From JABDQW01 sp942492025 (GTDB lineage: Bacteria; Pseudomonadota; Gammaproteobacteria; SZUA-229), in NCBI GenBank assembly GCA_942492025.1, contig CALODJ010000012.1:62001-126000 (forward strand): DNA of 64,000 nucleotides, read 5' to 3'. Each line of letters opens with the position of its first letter. The first letter of the stretch is position 1. Under the pieces are notes generated by a model. The model did not search any database. It saw only the letters and a program-made list of their open reading frames with translations, and was not told the origin of the DNA. A program made the position numbers and the translations under genes. Shown here piece after piece: positions 53,032 to 61,590 of this stretch.

Positions 53032-55839
53032 ATGACGAAAAACCTCTCCGGCCTCAGTCGCTCCTCGGGAATCAACGTCTTCAACGCCGAGTACATCGAT
53101 CAGCTCTACGAAGCGTTCAAGGCGTCGCCCGACAATGTATCATCCGAGTGGCGACACTATTTTTACGGCTTTGAGCATGGCGCGGATGGCCAGGTGCCGA
53201 GCGCGGCCGGGCCGCAGCAGGACCCGCACAGCGGCGCCGAGAAGCTGATCATGGCCTACCGGATGCTGGGCCACCTCGCGGCGGATATCGATCCGCTGCA
53301 GATCCTGGAACGGGAGCGCCCGCCCGGACTTGACCCTCGGTATTACGGACTGGACACGGCTGCCCTCGAACAGCCGGTCCCTGTGGTGTCCATCGATCCG
53401 GTCAAGGCCCGGCCATTGGGCGAGATTGTCGCTATCCTGGAGCGGGTGTATTGTGGCACGGTGGCATGCGAGCACATGCACATCTCGGACACGGATCAGC
53501 GCCGCTGGATCGAGCAGCGATTGGAATCGAGTCACGGTGACTGGGCTGCCCAGCACAACCCGCAGACACGCACTGAACTGCTCCGCGATCTGACTGCAGC
53601 GGAGGGGCTGGAGCGCTATCTGCACAGCCATTTCACCGGCCAGAAACGCTTCTCGCTGGAAGGCGCGGATGCACTTATCCCCTTGCTTGACGAGCTGGTA
53701 CAGGGGGCCGGTGCCTGCGGTGTCACCGATATGGTGCTGGGCATGGCGCACCGCGGCCGCCTCAATGTGCTGGTCAACGTGCTCGGCAAGGCGCCTGGCG
53801 AGTTGTTCTCGGAATTCGAGCAGCACGGCGCTCTCGATGTGCGCAGTGGTTCCGGCGACGTAAAATATCACCAGGGTTTCTACTCCAACATCCAGACGCC
53901 GGGTGGTCCGCTACACCTGGCGCTGGCTTTCAATCCCTCGCACCTGGAGATTGTCGGACCGGTTGTGGAGGGAGGCGTACGGGCGAGGCAGGATCGTCAC
54001 AGTAACAACGCCACCGACCTGGTGTTGCCGGTGCTGGTGCACGGCGATGCGGCGTTCGTTGGCCAGGGCGTGGTGACCGAGACACTCAACCTCTCCAAGT
54101 TGCCGGCCTACAGCACCGGCGGTACCCTTCACGTGGTGATCAACAACCAGGTAGGTTTCACCACCAGCCACCCGCAGGAGGCACGCTCGACGCTGTATTG
54201 TACCGAGGTGGCCAAACCCATCCAGGCGCCGATCTTCCACGTCAACGGTGACGATCCAGACGCGGTGCTGTTCGTGACCCAGCTGGCGCTGGACTACCGC
54301 ATGACGTTCCACAACGACGTGGTCATCGACCTGGTCTGCTACCGGCGCCACGGACACAACGAAGCCGACGAACCCATGATGACACAGCCATGCATGTACC
54401 GGCGCATCCGTGATATGCAAACCGCGTGCGCGCTCTATACAGCACGCCTGGAAGCTGACGGCGTCATTCAGCCGGGCGAGGCTGCGGCGATGGCCGAGCA
54501 CTACCGTGCCTCGTTGGAGACGGGCAAGGTGGTGGTACGAGAGTTTCTGCACGGTTCGCGTACAGGCTACGAGGCGCACTGGGAAGACTACCTGGCGGCG
54601 AAACCCGGTGAGAGCATCGATACAAGGGTGCCACTGGCCACGCTCACCCGGCTGGGCGGAAAGGTGCTGGAAGTGCCGGACGGTTTCACACTGCACCGCG
54701 GCGTGACACGCGTGCTGGACAATCGCCGGCGTATGCTCGCCGGCGAGCTGCCCCTGGACTGGGGTATGGCCGAGACACTGGCCTACGCGACCTTGCTGGA
54801 GGAGGGGTACGCGATTCGCCTGTCCGGGCAAGACACCGGGCGCGGTACCTTCGCGCATCGCCATGCCATGCTGCATCACCAGGAGGAACGCGAGAGTTTT
54901 GTACCGCTCGCGCAGCTGTACCAGGGACAGCCGCGTTTCGAAGTCATCAACTCCCTGCTCTCGGAACTGGCTGCACTGGCTTTCGAATACGGTTATGCCA
55001 CCTCTAGCCCAGGAACACTGGTTATCTGGGAGGCGCAATTCGGTGACTTTGCCAACTGTGCCCAGGTGGTCATCGACCAGTTTATCGCCAGCGGTTATCT
55101 GAAATGGGGCCGCTTGTGCCAGCTCACCCTGTTCCTGCCGCACGGTTGGGAAGGACAGGGACCGGAGCATTCCTCGGCGCGCCTGGAGCGCTTCCTGCAA
55201 TTGTGCGCGGAGCTCAATATGCGGGTCTGGGTACCCACCACGCCGGCGCAGTTCTTCCACCTGCTGCGTGACCAGATGAAACGCAAGTTCCGCCGCCCCC
55301 TGATCGTAATGACGCCGAAAAGCCTGCTGCGTCACCGGCAGTCCGTCTCGACGTTGGATGCGCTCGTCGGCGGCGCACTGGCCGTGGTGCAGCCCGAGAT
55401 TGATCCGATCGAAGCTGCGAAGGTGCGGCGCGTGGTGCTCTGTTCCGGCAAGGTGTTTTTCGATCTGCTGGCGGCGCGGCGTGAACGCGACGTTACCGAT
55501 ATCGCCATCCTGCGCGTTGAACAGCTGTATCCGTTTCCGCGTCGTCGCCTCGCAGAGCTGCTTGAAGATTACGCCGATGCGACCGAGATCGTCTGGTGTC
55601 AGGAAGACCCGCGTAATCAGGGCGCCTGGTACCAGATTCAGCACCACCTGCGCGCCTTAACGCGCGACAATCAGACGCTGGGCTACGCGGGTCGCCCACC
55701 CTCGGCCTCACCGGCCTGCGGTTCCCCGCGTCTGCACCAGGCACAGCAACGGGCCCTGATCGATATCGCGCTGTCGGCGGGAGCGGTCGAGGATCCCGGT
55801 GACCGCCTTGAAGATACCGATGCCCACCCGTTCGGCTAA
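53032..55839 (+). CDS. sucA: 2-oxoglutarate dehydrogenase E1 component
   Basis: Thiamine-diphosphate enzyme (E1) of the 2-oxoglutarate dehydrogenase complex, 935 residues. Family features: AEYIDQLYEAFKASPDNVSSEWRHYF at the start, VLGMAHRGRLNVLVNVLGKAPGELF, FNPSHLEIVGPVVEGGVRARQ, HVNGDDPDAVLFVTQLALDYRM and YRRHGHNEADEP, then QLYPFPRRRLAELL near the end. No E2 (sucB) or E3 (lpd) gene follows. The gene is visibly richer in G/C at third codon positions than its neighbours, and is bordered by two remnants of one transposase family (52921-52980 and 57312-57775), which suggests later acquisition. A bare E1 is of uncertain use without E2. Confidence 0.94.
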   Translation: MTKNLSGLSRSSGINVFNAEYIDQLYEAFKASPDNVSSEWRHYFYGFEHGADGQVPSAAGPQQDPHSGAEKLIMAYRMLGHLAADIDPLQILERERPPGLDPRYYGLDTAALEQPVPVVSIDPVKARPLGEIVAILERVYCGTVACEHMHISDTDQRRWIEQRLESSHGDWAAQHNPQTRTELLRDLTAAEGLERYLHSHFTGQKRFSLEGADALIPLLDELVQGAGACGVTDMVLGMAHRGRLNVLVNVLGKAPGELFSEFEQHGALDVRSGSGDVKYHQGFYSNIQTPGGPLHLALAFNPSHLEIVGPVVEGGVRARQDRHSNNATDLVLPVLVHGDAAFVGQGVVTETLNLSKLPAYSTGGTLHVVINNQVGFTTSHPQEARSTLYCTEVAKPIQAPIFHVNGDDPDAVLFVTQLALDYRMTFHNDVVIDLVCYRRHGHNEADEPMMTQPCMYRRIRDMQTACALYTARLEADGVIQPGEAAAMAEHYRASLETGKVVVREFLHGSRTGYEAHWEDYLAAKPGESIDTRVPLATLTRLGGKVLEVPDGFTLHRGVTRVLDNRRRMLAGELPLDWGMAETLAYATLLEEGYAIRLSGQDTGRGTFAHRHAMLHHQEERESFVPLAQLYQGQPRFEVINSLLSELAALAFEYGYATSSPGTLVIWEAQFGDFANCAQVVIDQFIASGYLKWGRLCQLTLFLPHGWEGQGPEHSSARLERFLQLCAELNMRVWVPTTPAQFFHLLRDQMKRKFRRPLIVMTPKSLLRHRQSVSTLDALVGGALAVVQPEIDPIEAAKVRRVVLCSGKVFFDLLAARRERDVTDIAILRVEQLYPFPRRRLAELLEDYADATEIVWCQEDPRNQGAWYQIQHHLRALTRDNQTLGYAGRPPSASPACGSPRLHQAQQRALIDIALSAGAVEDPGDRLEDTDAHPFG

Positions 55840-56217
55840 CTGGGTATTCCGGGGGGTATTCCGAGAACAGTATGCATATTAAAAAAAGATTGTGTTGCGA
55901 ATATAAGTACAGGGCGTTGTGCTTCGTATACCTCTCGCTGACGTATCGACTTTTCTAATCGCCACATTGACCAGATTTGCCTCCCAAAGCTGGCATCGGA
56001 TCAGTTTATTGGGAGGCTCAGCCGCCGTCATATCCATCTGAATCGCACACGCGCAGGACCGTTAAACGATTGTTCTGGGTGTTCCTATGTCGAGCGCCAA
56101 GGCGTCTTTTGGCTCTACCATTAGCATTTTAAAACGGCGATCGCTTACCTATACGGGGCAGTTCAATCTGTGCCATCTTGGCTTAGATTGATATGTGGGT
56201 GTCCATAGTCATATCAT
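55840..56217. other. Gene-free stretch after sucA
   Basis: I find no convincing gene. The stretch holds a GGTATTCC repeat directly after the sucA stop and a small inverted pair GCCTCCCA (55979-55986) and TGGGAGGC (56010-56017). Short open frames such as the one beginning near 56087 have no recognisable similarity and no ribosome site. It may be decayed mobile DNA. Confidence 0.4.
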
Positions 56218-56886
56218 TTAACCATCATCCACCTCATCGTCACGGAACTGAGTGAAGTCCACATGCCGTTGCTCACCCCAGATCTCGTCAACGAACTGAT
56301 AGCGGCCGGAGTTGAAAGTGTAGTACTTGTAGCGAACTGGATTCTTCTTGTAATAATCCTGGTGGTACCGCTCCGCTTTGTAGAACTTTTCGAAAGGGAC
56401 GATCTCAATAGTCACCGGTTTTTCGTAGCGTCCCGAGGCAGCCAGAGCGTTTTTGGCCTGTTCTGCGATGTGTTTCTGTTCTTCGTTGTGATAAAAAATG
56501 GCCGGCCGATACTGTGAGCCCCGGTCATGGAACTGTCCCTCGGCATCGGTGGGATCCATGATTCGCCAGAGCGCCTGGACCAGGCCCGAGTAATTGATGA
56601 TCTTGGGGTCGTAATAGACTTGAACCGACTCGGTATGATCGGTCTTGCCGGTCGCAACCTGTCGATAGGTGGGGTTCGGCTCCCTGCCGCCGCTGTAGCC
56701 GGAGACAGCCGCCTTGACGCCGGGCAGTTTTTCGAAACCGGCCTCCACGCACCAGAAGCAACCTCCGGCAAAGGTTGCCACCTCCAAACCCACCAGCTTC
56801 GCCTTCTCCGGCTCCATATCTTCGGCCACCGTGCTATTGCAGCCTGCCAGTAGTACCAGAATGCCGACCCATACCATCGATTTCAT
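56218..56886 (-). CDS. msrA: Peptide methionine sulfoxide reductase MsrA, lipoprotein form
   Basis: Repairs methionine-S-sulfoxide in proteins. The 222-residue product has a lipoprotein signal (VWVGILVLLAGCNS, Cys near 16), so the enzyme is placed in the envelope, unlike cytosolic MsrA. The catalytic motif is GGCFWCVEAGFEKLPGV, with later QVATGKTDHTESVQVYYDP and IVPFEKFYKAERYHQDYYKK. No msrB is fused or adjacent. It lies between sucA and a degenerate transposase. Confidence 0.93.
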   Translation of the reverse strand: MKSMVWVGILVLLAGCNSTVAEDMEPEKAKLVGLEVATFAGGCFWCVEAGFEKLPGVKAAVSGYSGGREPNPTYRQVATGKTDHTESVQVYYDPKIINYSGLVQALWRIMDPTDAEGQFHDRGSQYRPAIFYHNEEQKHIAEQAKNALAASGRYEKPVTIEIVPFEKFYKAERYHQDYYKKNPVRYKYYTFNSGRYQFVDEIWGEQRHVDFTQFRDDEVDDG

Positions 56887-57261
56887 CGCTTTTTTCCTCT
56901 GTCTTTATTTATTCAAAGATTCAGTATGAATTAGAGAGTTCAATTTGCTATCACGAAATAATCACAGTTCTGGCACGATTAATGGTCGCGGTAGGGTTAG
57001 CCAGTAATGGCTATCCTTACCGCGACCAGTGAATCCGACGACATACCATGGTGTGTTTACGCCCAACAGCGATTACGTGTGCGGGTGACACCGTCCAGAT
57101 TGGGCAAAGACAATAAGACCAGCGCATCCGAGCTGAAAGACGCAACGCCCGTTGAGTGCCGACTGTCGATGACCTTGGTGCAACGTTTGCAGCGCGTGTA
57201 GAATATCGCGTGTGGGCAAAAAAACTCATCTGGGAGATGAAGGGGTCAAGGACAGATGAAT
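56887..57261. other. Gene-free stretch upstream of msrA with a large hairpin
   Basis: GGTCGCGGTAGGGTTAGCCA (56984-57003) pairs with TGGCTATCCTTACCGCGACC (57008-57027) in 18 of 20 positions, with a four-base loop. The stem has no T-run. No coding gene is supported in the rest; it may carry the msrA promoter close to 56890-56950. Confidence 0.45.
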
Positions 57262-57778
57262 GGGTCAAGTATCATATTGACTATTATTGCTTGGCGATTT
57301 CACATGTCGCGATGCCCAGGCCGATACGAATAGAATATTAGAACGCTTACTATCACGTCATGAATCGTGGTCGTGCCCGGAAAAAATCTATTTCACAGCG
57401 CTGAATATTTTGATGCCTTTCTTAGAACCGTGGAGGAAACGCAGACCCGATTGGGTGTCCGGGTCCTCAGTTATTACCTTATGAGTAATCACGACCCTCA
57501 TCTGGTGAGAAAACCTGCAGCGAATCTGGGCTGTGTCATGCGCCATATTAATGGTGTCTACACGCAACGATACAACAGGCTCAAATAACCGACGGTCCGT
57601 TGTTTAGAGGGTTTACTAGACGCATACACATAATCTAAGCCATATCGCTGAGCATTTCGGATCAAAAAGAATCGGCAGTATATCCAAAACGATAGCTAAG
57701 CTTAATGCTTATATGTAAGACGATAAAAAGCTCGCTAGGACAGTGGAAAAGATGAAGAGTGGATATGATACTTGACCC
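57262..57778. mobile_element. Decayed transposon remnant with inverted ends
   Basis: GGGTCAAGTATCATAT (57262-57277) and ATATGATACTTGACCC (57763-57778) are exact inverted repeats of 16 bases, enclosing the degenerate transposase reading frame. The motif CTTGACCCCTAT is repeated just after. The tail of a second copy lies at 52921-52980. Confidence 0.65.
57312..57775 (+). pseudogene. Degenerate REP-associated (Y1) transposase
   Basis: Fragments in different frames rebuild a transposase of the Y1/RAYT family: MPRPIRIEY, a TAG stop, NAYYHVMNRGRARKKIYF, then FHSAEYFDAFLRTVEETQTR, SYYLMSNHDPHLVRKPAANLG, CVMRHINGVYTQRYNRLK and, in a further frame, TDGPLFRGF and EHFGSKRIGSISKTIAKLNA. At least one stop and two frameshifts break it. 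The catalytic His-x-His of this family reads NHDPHL, so one histidine is lost. It cannot make an active enzyme. Confidence 0.75.
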
Positions 57779-57833
57779 CTATACTACTACTTGACCCCTA
57801 TACTACTATACCTATATCGTGGGCATCCAGGCT

Positions 57834-59201
57834 TCATTCCTCGCCCTGGTGGACGCGCGTCTTCAAACGGTGTTTGTCGATCATGCGGTAGATGTTTCTC
57901 TCGCTGACGCCCAATCTCTTCGCGATCAGCAGCCGATGCCCCGAATATTTGGTTAGTAGCATCTGCAAATATTTTTCCTCGATTTCGGCAAGACTCGGTT
58001 CGTGATCGAATGTTAGCGTTAGTGAACCTGGCGACTCCGTACTGTTCAGGATCGGGGCCAGATGTTCGGGGCGTATTTTTCGGGTCTGTCGTGACAGTAT
58101 TAGCGCACGTTCGATCACGTTTTTGAGTTCCCTGATATTTCCGGGCCAATCGTAGGCCATGAGCAACCTCATCGCGCTGCTGGTGACCTTCGTATTAACA
58201 CGACGCGAGAAATCACGGTTACGCACAAAATGCTCGACAATATCTGGTATGTCTTCACGCCGTTCGCGCAGTGGGGGCACTGTAATCGTAAAAGCGCTCA
58301 ACCTGTAGTAAAGATCTGAGCGGAAAGAACCTTCACGGCTGGCCTTTTCCAGATCACAGTTGGTCGCTGCCACGATGCGGACGTTCGCCGATAGATCCTT
58401 CGTTCCGCCAACTCGGCGAAAAAGACCAGTTTCCAATACTCGCAGCAGCTTGGCCTGCAGCGTCAATTCAAGTTCACCGATCTCGTCCAAGAAAAGCGTT
58501 CCACCGCTGGCGCCTTCGATCAAACCTTTCTTTTGACGATCAGCACCAGTGAAAGCGCCGCGCTCGTGTCCGAATAATTCGGATTCGAACAGCGTTTGTT
58601 GCAGCGTACAGCAGTCCACCGCGACGAAGTTGTGTATTGATCGCTTACTGCGTTCGTGAATCGTTTTTGCGACGAGCTCTTTGCCGACACCGCTTTCACC
58701 CTGAATAAGCACGGTCATTTCGGTTTCTGCAACAGCATCGACCAAATTATGGACTTCCTGGATGGTTGGACCGTTACCGACCATTAGCTTTTTGCGCTCA
58801 CTGGCCTGCATTCGCTGCTTGCAGAACAAATGCTCGGCCCGCATCGACACATTATCCAGCGTTCTCTTCAGGATGATTTCCAGTTCATCGAGACTGATTG
58901 GCTTGGTCAGGTAATCCTCGATCCCTGCCTGCATCGCTTTCACCGCATTCTTGACCGACCCGTAAGCCGTAATAACGATTACCGTCTGCGCGGCAGCCAG
59001 TTGGGGCAGCAAATCCATACCGTTTGCATCCGGTAGCTGCACGTCCATCAATACCAGTTCGGGTTCGTGCTGCTCAAGATAACGCGCGGCTTCTTCCCAG
59101 GTATACGTCGCATGCACGTTGCAGCCCATGCGCTCGATATGCTCGGCTATGAGCCGGCTCACAATCTTGTCGTCTTCAATCAACAGTATACTTTTTGTCA
59201 T
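57834..59201 (-). CDS. NtrC-family sigma-54 response regulator
   Basis: A 455-residue transcription activator. Receiver domain residues about 1-120, with the phosphorylated Asp in LVLMDVQLPDANGMD. AAA+ domain about 140-370: Walker A GESGVGKELVAKTIHE, the sigma-54 contact loop GAFTGA in HERGAFTGADRQKKG, Walker B TLFLDEIGELELTLQ. A helix-turn-helix lies at the end (LLIAKRLGVSERNIYRMID). Its ATG overlaps the kinase gene stop by four bases, so the two form one two-component operon. A sigma-54 promoter with paired upstream boxes lies at 62773-62958, 3.7 kb away, and is a likely target. Confidence 0.93.
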   Translation of the reverse strand: MTKSILLIEDDKIVSRLIAEHIERMGCNVHATYTWEEAARYLEQHEPELVLMDVQLPDANGMDLLPQLAAAQTVIVITAYGSVKNAVKAMQAGIEDYLTKPISLDELEIILKRTLDNVSMRAEHLFCKQRMQASERKKLMVGNGPTIQEVHNLVDAVAETEMTVLIQGESGVGKELVAKTIHERSKRSIHNFVAVDCCTLQQTLFESELFGHERGAFTGADRQKKGLIEGASGGTLFLDEIGELELTLQAKLLRVLETGLFRRVGGTKDLSANVRIVAATNCDLEKASREGSFRSDLYYRLSAFTITVPPLRERREDIPDIVEHFVRNRDFSRRVNTKVTSSAMRLLMAYDWPGNIRELKNVIERALILSRQTRKIRPEHLAPILNSTESPGSLTLTFDHEPSLAEIEEKYLQMLLTKYSGHRLLIAKRLGVSERNIYRMIDKHRLKTRVHQGEE

Positions 59202-61102
59202 GACGGTTCCTCTCTCTCGCTGTCGGCGTCAGGAAACACAACACTGAATCGGCTGCCATGGCCACGTCGGCTCTCTACATCGACACGCCCATCATAACGG
59301 CTAGCGATGGCAAGAAGGATGGACAAGCCCAGCCCGGTCCCTTTCACACCGTCAGCACGGTGACTGAAGAAAGGCTCGAAGATGTGCTGCCGGTCTTCAG
59401 GCAATATGCCTGCACCGGTATCTTCGACAATCAGCGTTACCTTCTCGTCTTGCTTGTGCGTGGTGACTTTGAGCTGTCCGCCATCGTGCATTGCGTGAAA
59501 GGCATTCTGTACCAGGTTGAGAATGACTGCACGAATCTCACTTTCGGTGGCGATCACCCTGGGATTAGCCGGATCAAGCTCTTGATCGACTGAGATATGA
59601 TTATTGCCAGCTTCCCATGCTACCAAAGATATGACCTCGCTGACTGCGTCGTTTACGCTGACAACTTGATGCTGCCCGGGCGACATGCTCAGTTTCAGTA
59701 AGCGCTCTGTAATGCTGATACAGGCATCAATCTGGGAGTCCATGACCTCAAGATAGTCCAAGACCTTCTCAAGTTCCTCGCTGGATTGCTTACCTATCTT
59801 GACGATCGAATCCAGTGCCAGACGTATCGATGTCAGCGGATTGTGGATTTCATGGGCCACACCGGCCGCGAGTCTGCCCAGTTCGGACAAGCGTTGCTCC
59901 TGCGAGAACTGGATGTGCTCTTCGAGGTTGCGCACCGATTCGACGATCAGTGTTCTGGTTCCATTTTCGTCGCGCGACTGCAACGGTGCTGCAACTACTT
60001 CGACCGGGAACGGCCGTCCATCTGCGTTGACGAAATGGTCCAGTACTTTCACAGGTTCACCGTTGTGCAGAATCTCATGAAGGGGGCATGTGACCAGGGT
60101 CGGCGGGCAGGCTTGATCACGTTGATGGCTCGAGTGGTAGCACATCTGTTTGGCTTCTTTACCCGTCAGATTGAGTTGTTGGCGATAGGCTCGATTGGAT
60201 AGCACAATCGTGAACTGATCATCGATCACGCGTATTCCGTCCGGGATCGCATCGACAAGCCCCTGCAGGAAGTCATCTTTTTTTCGTAAGGCGTGCACGC
60301 TGTGCTCAACGCGATCGCCCATTGCATTGAATGCATCGCCAAGCTCCCCCAGTTCATCGCTGGTTCTTACGCTGACGCGTGACTGTAGATGGCCCTCGGA
60401 CATCGCGCGACTGGCTTCGCGAAGCTGTTTGACTGGTTTCAGCACGTATCGGCGCATGAACCACCAACTACCGGCTAGCGTGATTAGCACTACTGTGGCA
60501 CCCGACCCCATCAGGAATAGCGTCGTTTGCTGGGCATGGTGACGAATCGGCAAGGCATCGTAATCCACAAGCAGTACACCATTGACAGGATGGCTATCGA
60601 TCGGGCCATGGCAACCTCTACAGGCCGCCTTGTTGTAAACGGGCAGAACGCTGCGCAAGATCTCCTGACCGCGCTCATTCATCGTAAAAACGGTACTACC
60701 CGCCGCGTCTTCCTGTTGATGACAAATGCGGCAAGCTGAATCCGTTTCCCGGGCATATCGACGCCCAAGCAGTTCCGGGTCGGATGCAAAACGCACTTCC
60801 CCGGCGGGATTGGTTATCATGACACCCAAGATGCCATCCTGTCGACCCAGCCTGGAAATGATATCGCGCAATCCGTCCAGATCACGTTTTAGCATCGCAT
60901 TTTCCAGGGATGTCTGCAGCAACAGGTTAATGTCTTCCACAGCCTGTGTTCGTTCTGACTGCAGCTGGGCACGGTGCATGGTCAAATATAACAGCAGGAA
61001 GATCAAAGAGGAGACAACCAGGCCGACCGCAATCCCGGACAGCAACTTGTGGCTCAGACTCGATTCTATCCAATGCTTGATGGCTATGGGTGATACATTC
61101 AT
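59198..61102 (-). CDS. Sensor histidine kinase with two periplasmic haem-c motifs
   Basis: A 634-residue kinase. Membrane segments lie at about 22-42 and 194-216; the periplasmic domain between them has two CxxCH haem-c motifs: CRICH (124-128) and CRGCH (161-165). They may bind haem covalently and sense redox state, oxygen or a gas. After the second helix follow a HAMP linker (about 217-270), a PAS domain (about 285-400) with MCYHSSHQRDQACPP and TLVTCPLHE, and the kinase core with phospho-His in GVAHEIHNPLTSIRLAL, then NLVQNAFHAM, EDTGAGILPEDRQHIFEPFF and GTGLGLSI. It is upstream of and overlaps the NtrC-type regulator gene. Confidence 0.9.
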   Translation of the reverse strand: MNVSPIAIKHWIESSLSHKLLSGIAVGLVVSSLIFLLLYLTMHRAQLQSERTQAVEDINLLLQTSLENAMLKRDLDGLRDIISRLGRQDGILGVMITNPAGEVRFASDPELLGRRYARETDSACRICHQQEDAAGSTVFTMNERGQEILRSVLPVYNKAACRGCHGPIDSHPVNGVLLVDYDALPIRHHAQQTTLFLMGSGATVVLITLAGSWWFMRRYVLKPVKQLREASRAMSEGHLQSRVSVRTSDELGELGDAFNAMGDRVEHSVHALRKKDDFLQGLVDAIPDGIRVIDDQFTIVLSNRAYRQQLNLTGKEAKQMCYHSSHQRDQACPPTLVTCPLHEILHNGEPVKVLDHFVNADGRPFPVEVVAAPLQSRDENGTRTLIVESVRNLEEHIQFSQEQRLSELGRLAAGVAHEIHNPLTSIRLALDSIVKIGKQSSEELEKVLDYLEVMDSQIDACISITERLLKLSMSPGQHQVVSVNDAVSEVISLVAWEAGNNHISVDQELDPANPRVIATESEIRAVILNLVQNAFHAMHDGGQLKVTTHKQDEKVTLIVEDTGAGILPEDRQHIFEPFFSHRADGVKGTGLGLSILLAIASRYDGRVDVESRRGHGSRFSVVFPDADSEREEPS

Positions 61103-61307
61103 GTCAGCTACTGCGCAATCGTCAGCCCCGCACAGACTTATCCTGCATTGGAATTAGTGCCTGTGGATCAGGGACCATCAACAGTCTATCATCTCTGTGA
61201 TCACTCTTTCCGGGCGAATTCATGCCATCTTGACCGACCCGCGAAATTGATGAGCTTAACGTGGCTCAACCTTGAGTGGTGCGTAAAAGAAGGCTGCCAT
61301 AACCTAA
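61103..61307. other. Divergent region between the kinase and repeat-protein genes
   Basis: No gene. It should hold the kinase promoter. A TGGCAT..GCCC-like sequence in minus orientation near 61212-61227 has the wrong spacing for a sigma-54 promoter. No other strong site is seen before the family-2 element at 61308. Confidence 0.4.
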
Positions 61308-61458
61308 GGAAGCTCTGAATAATTCCGTCCTGGAATTATTCAGAGCACGTAATATAAAAATGCGATTTTTATTTTTTTCGTTTTCAATCACATATGTGAT
61401 TGAAAACGGTGGGACAGCCATGTGCCACAACTAAACTCTGAATAAATCAGAGTTTCCG
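61308..61458 (+). repeat. Family-2 element, copy 2
   Basis: Ends GGAAGCTCTGAATAATTC and GAATAAATCAGAGTTTCC. The interior has palindromes TTTTCAATCACATATGTGATTGAAAA and an ATGTGGCACA-like hairpin. The same length as copy 1 (151 bases), in the same orientation. It lies 132 bases before the ATG of the repeat-protein gene. Confidence 0.85.
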
Positions 61459-61590
61459 TAAGGCAGTTGGTATAACATCGTGTCTATTGTCAACGTCAGC
61501 ATCACAAAGCATACGTCATTGCATTTTTCCCGCTGCAGATGAGTTTTGCAGACTTTTGACGAATCACATGAGAATTTAGGGGGGTAGGGT

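Noticed and set aside
53911..55647. A 578-codon open frame on the minus strand across sucA
   Set aside because: It lies fully inside the GC-rich sucA gene, shows no domain or signal, and such antisense frames are common in GC-rich coding DNA.
61212..61227. Minus-strand TGGCATGAATTCGCC as a sigma-54 promoter for the kinase
   Set aside because: The GG-to-GC spacing is nine instead of ten bases, which is known to break these promoters.
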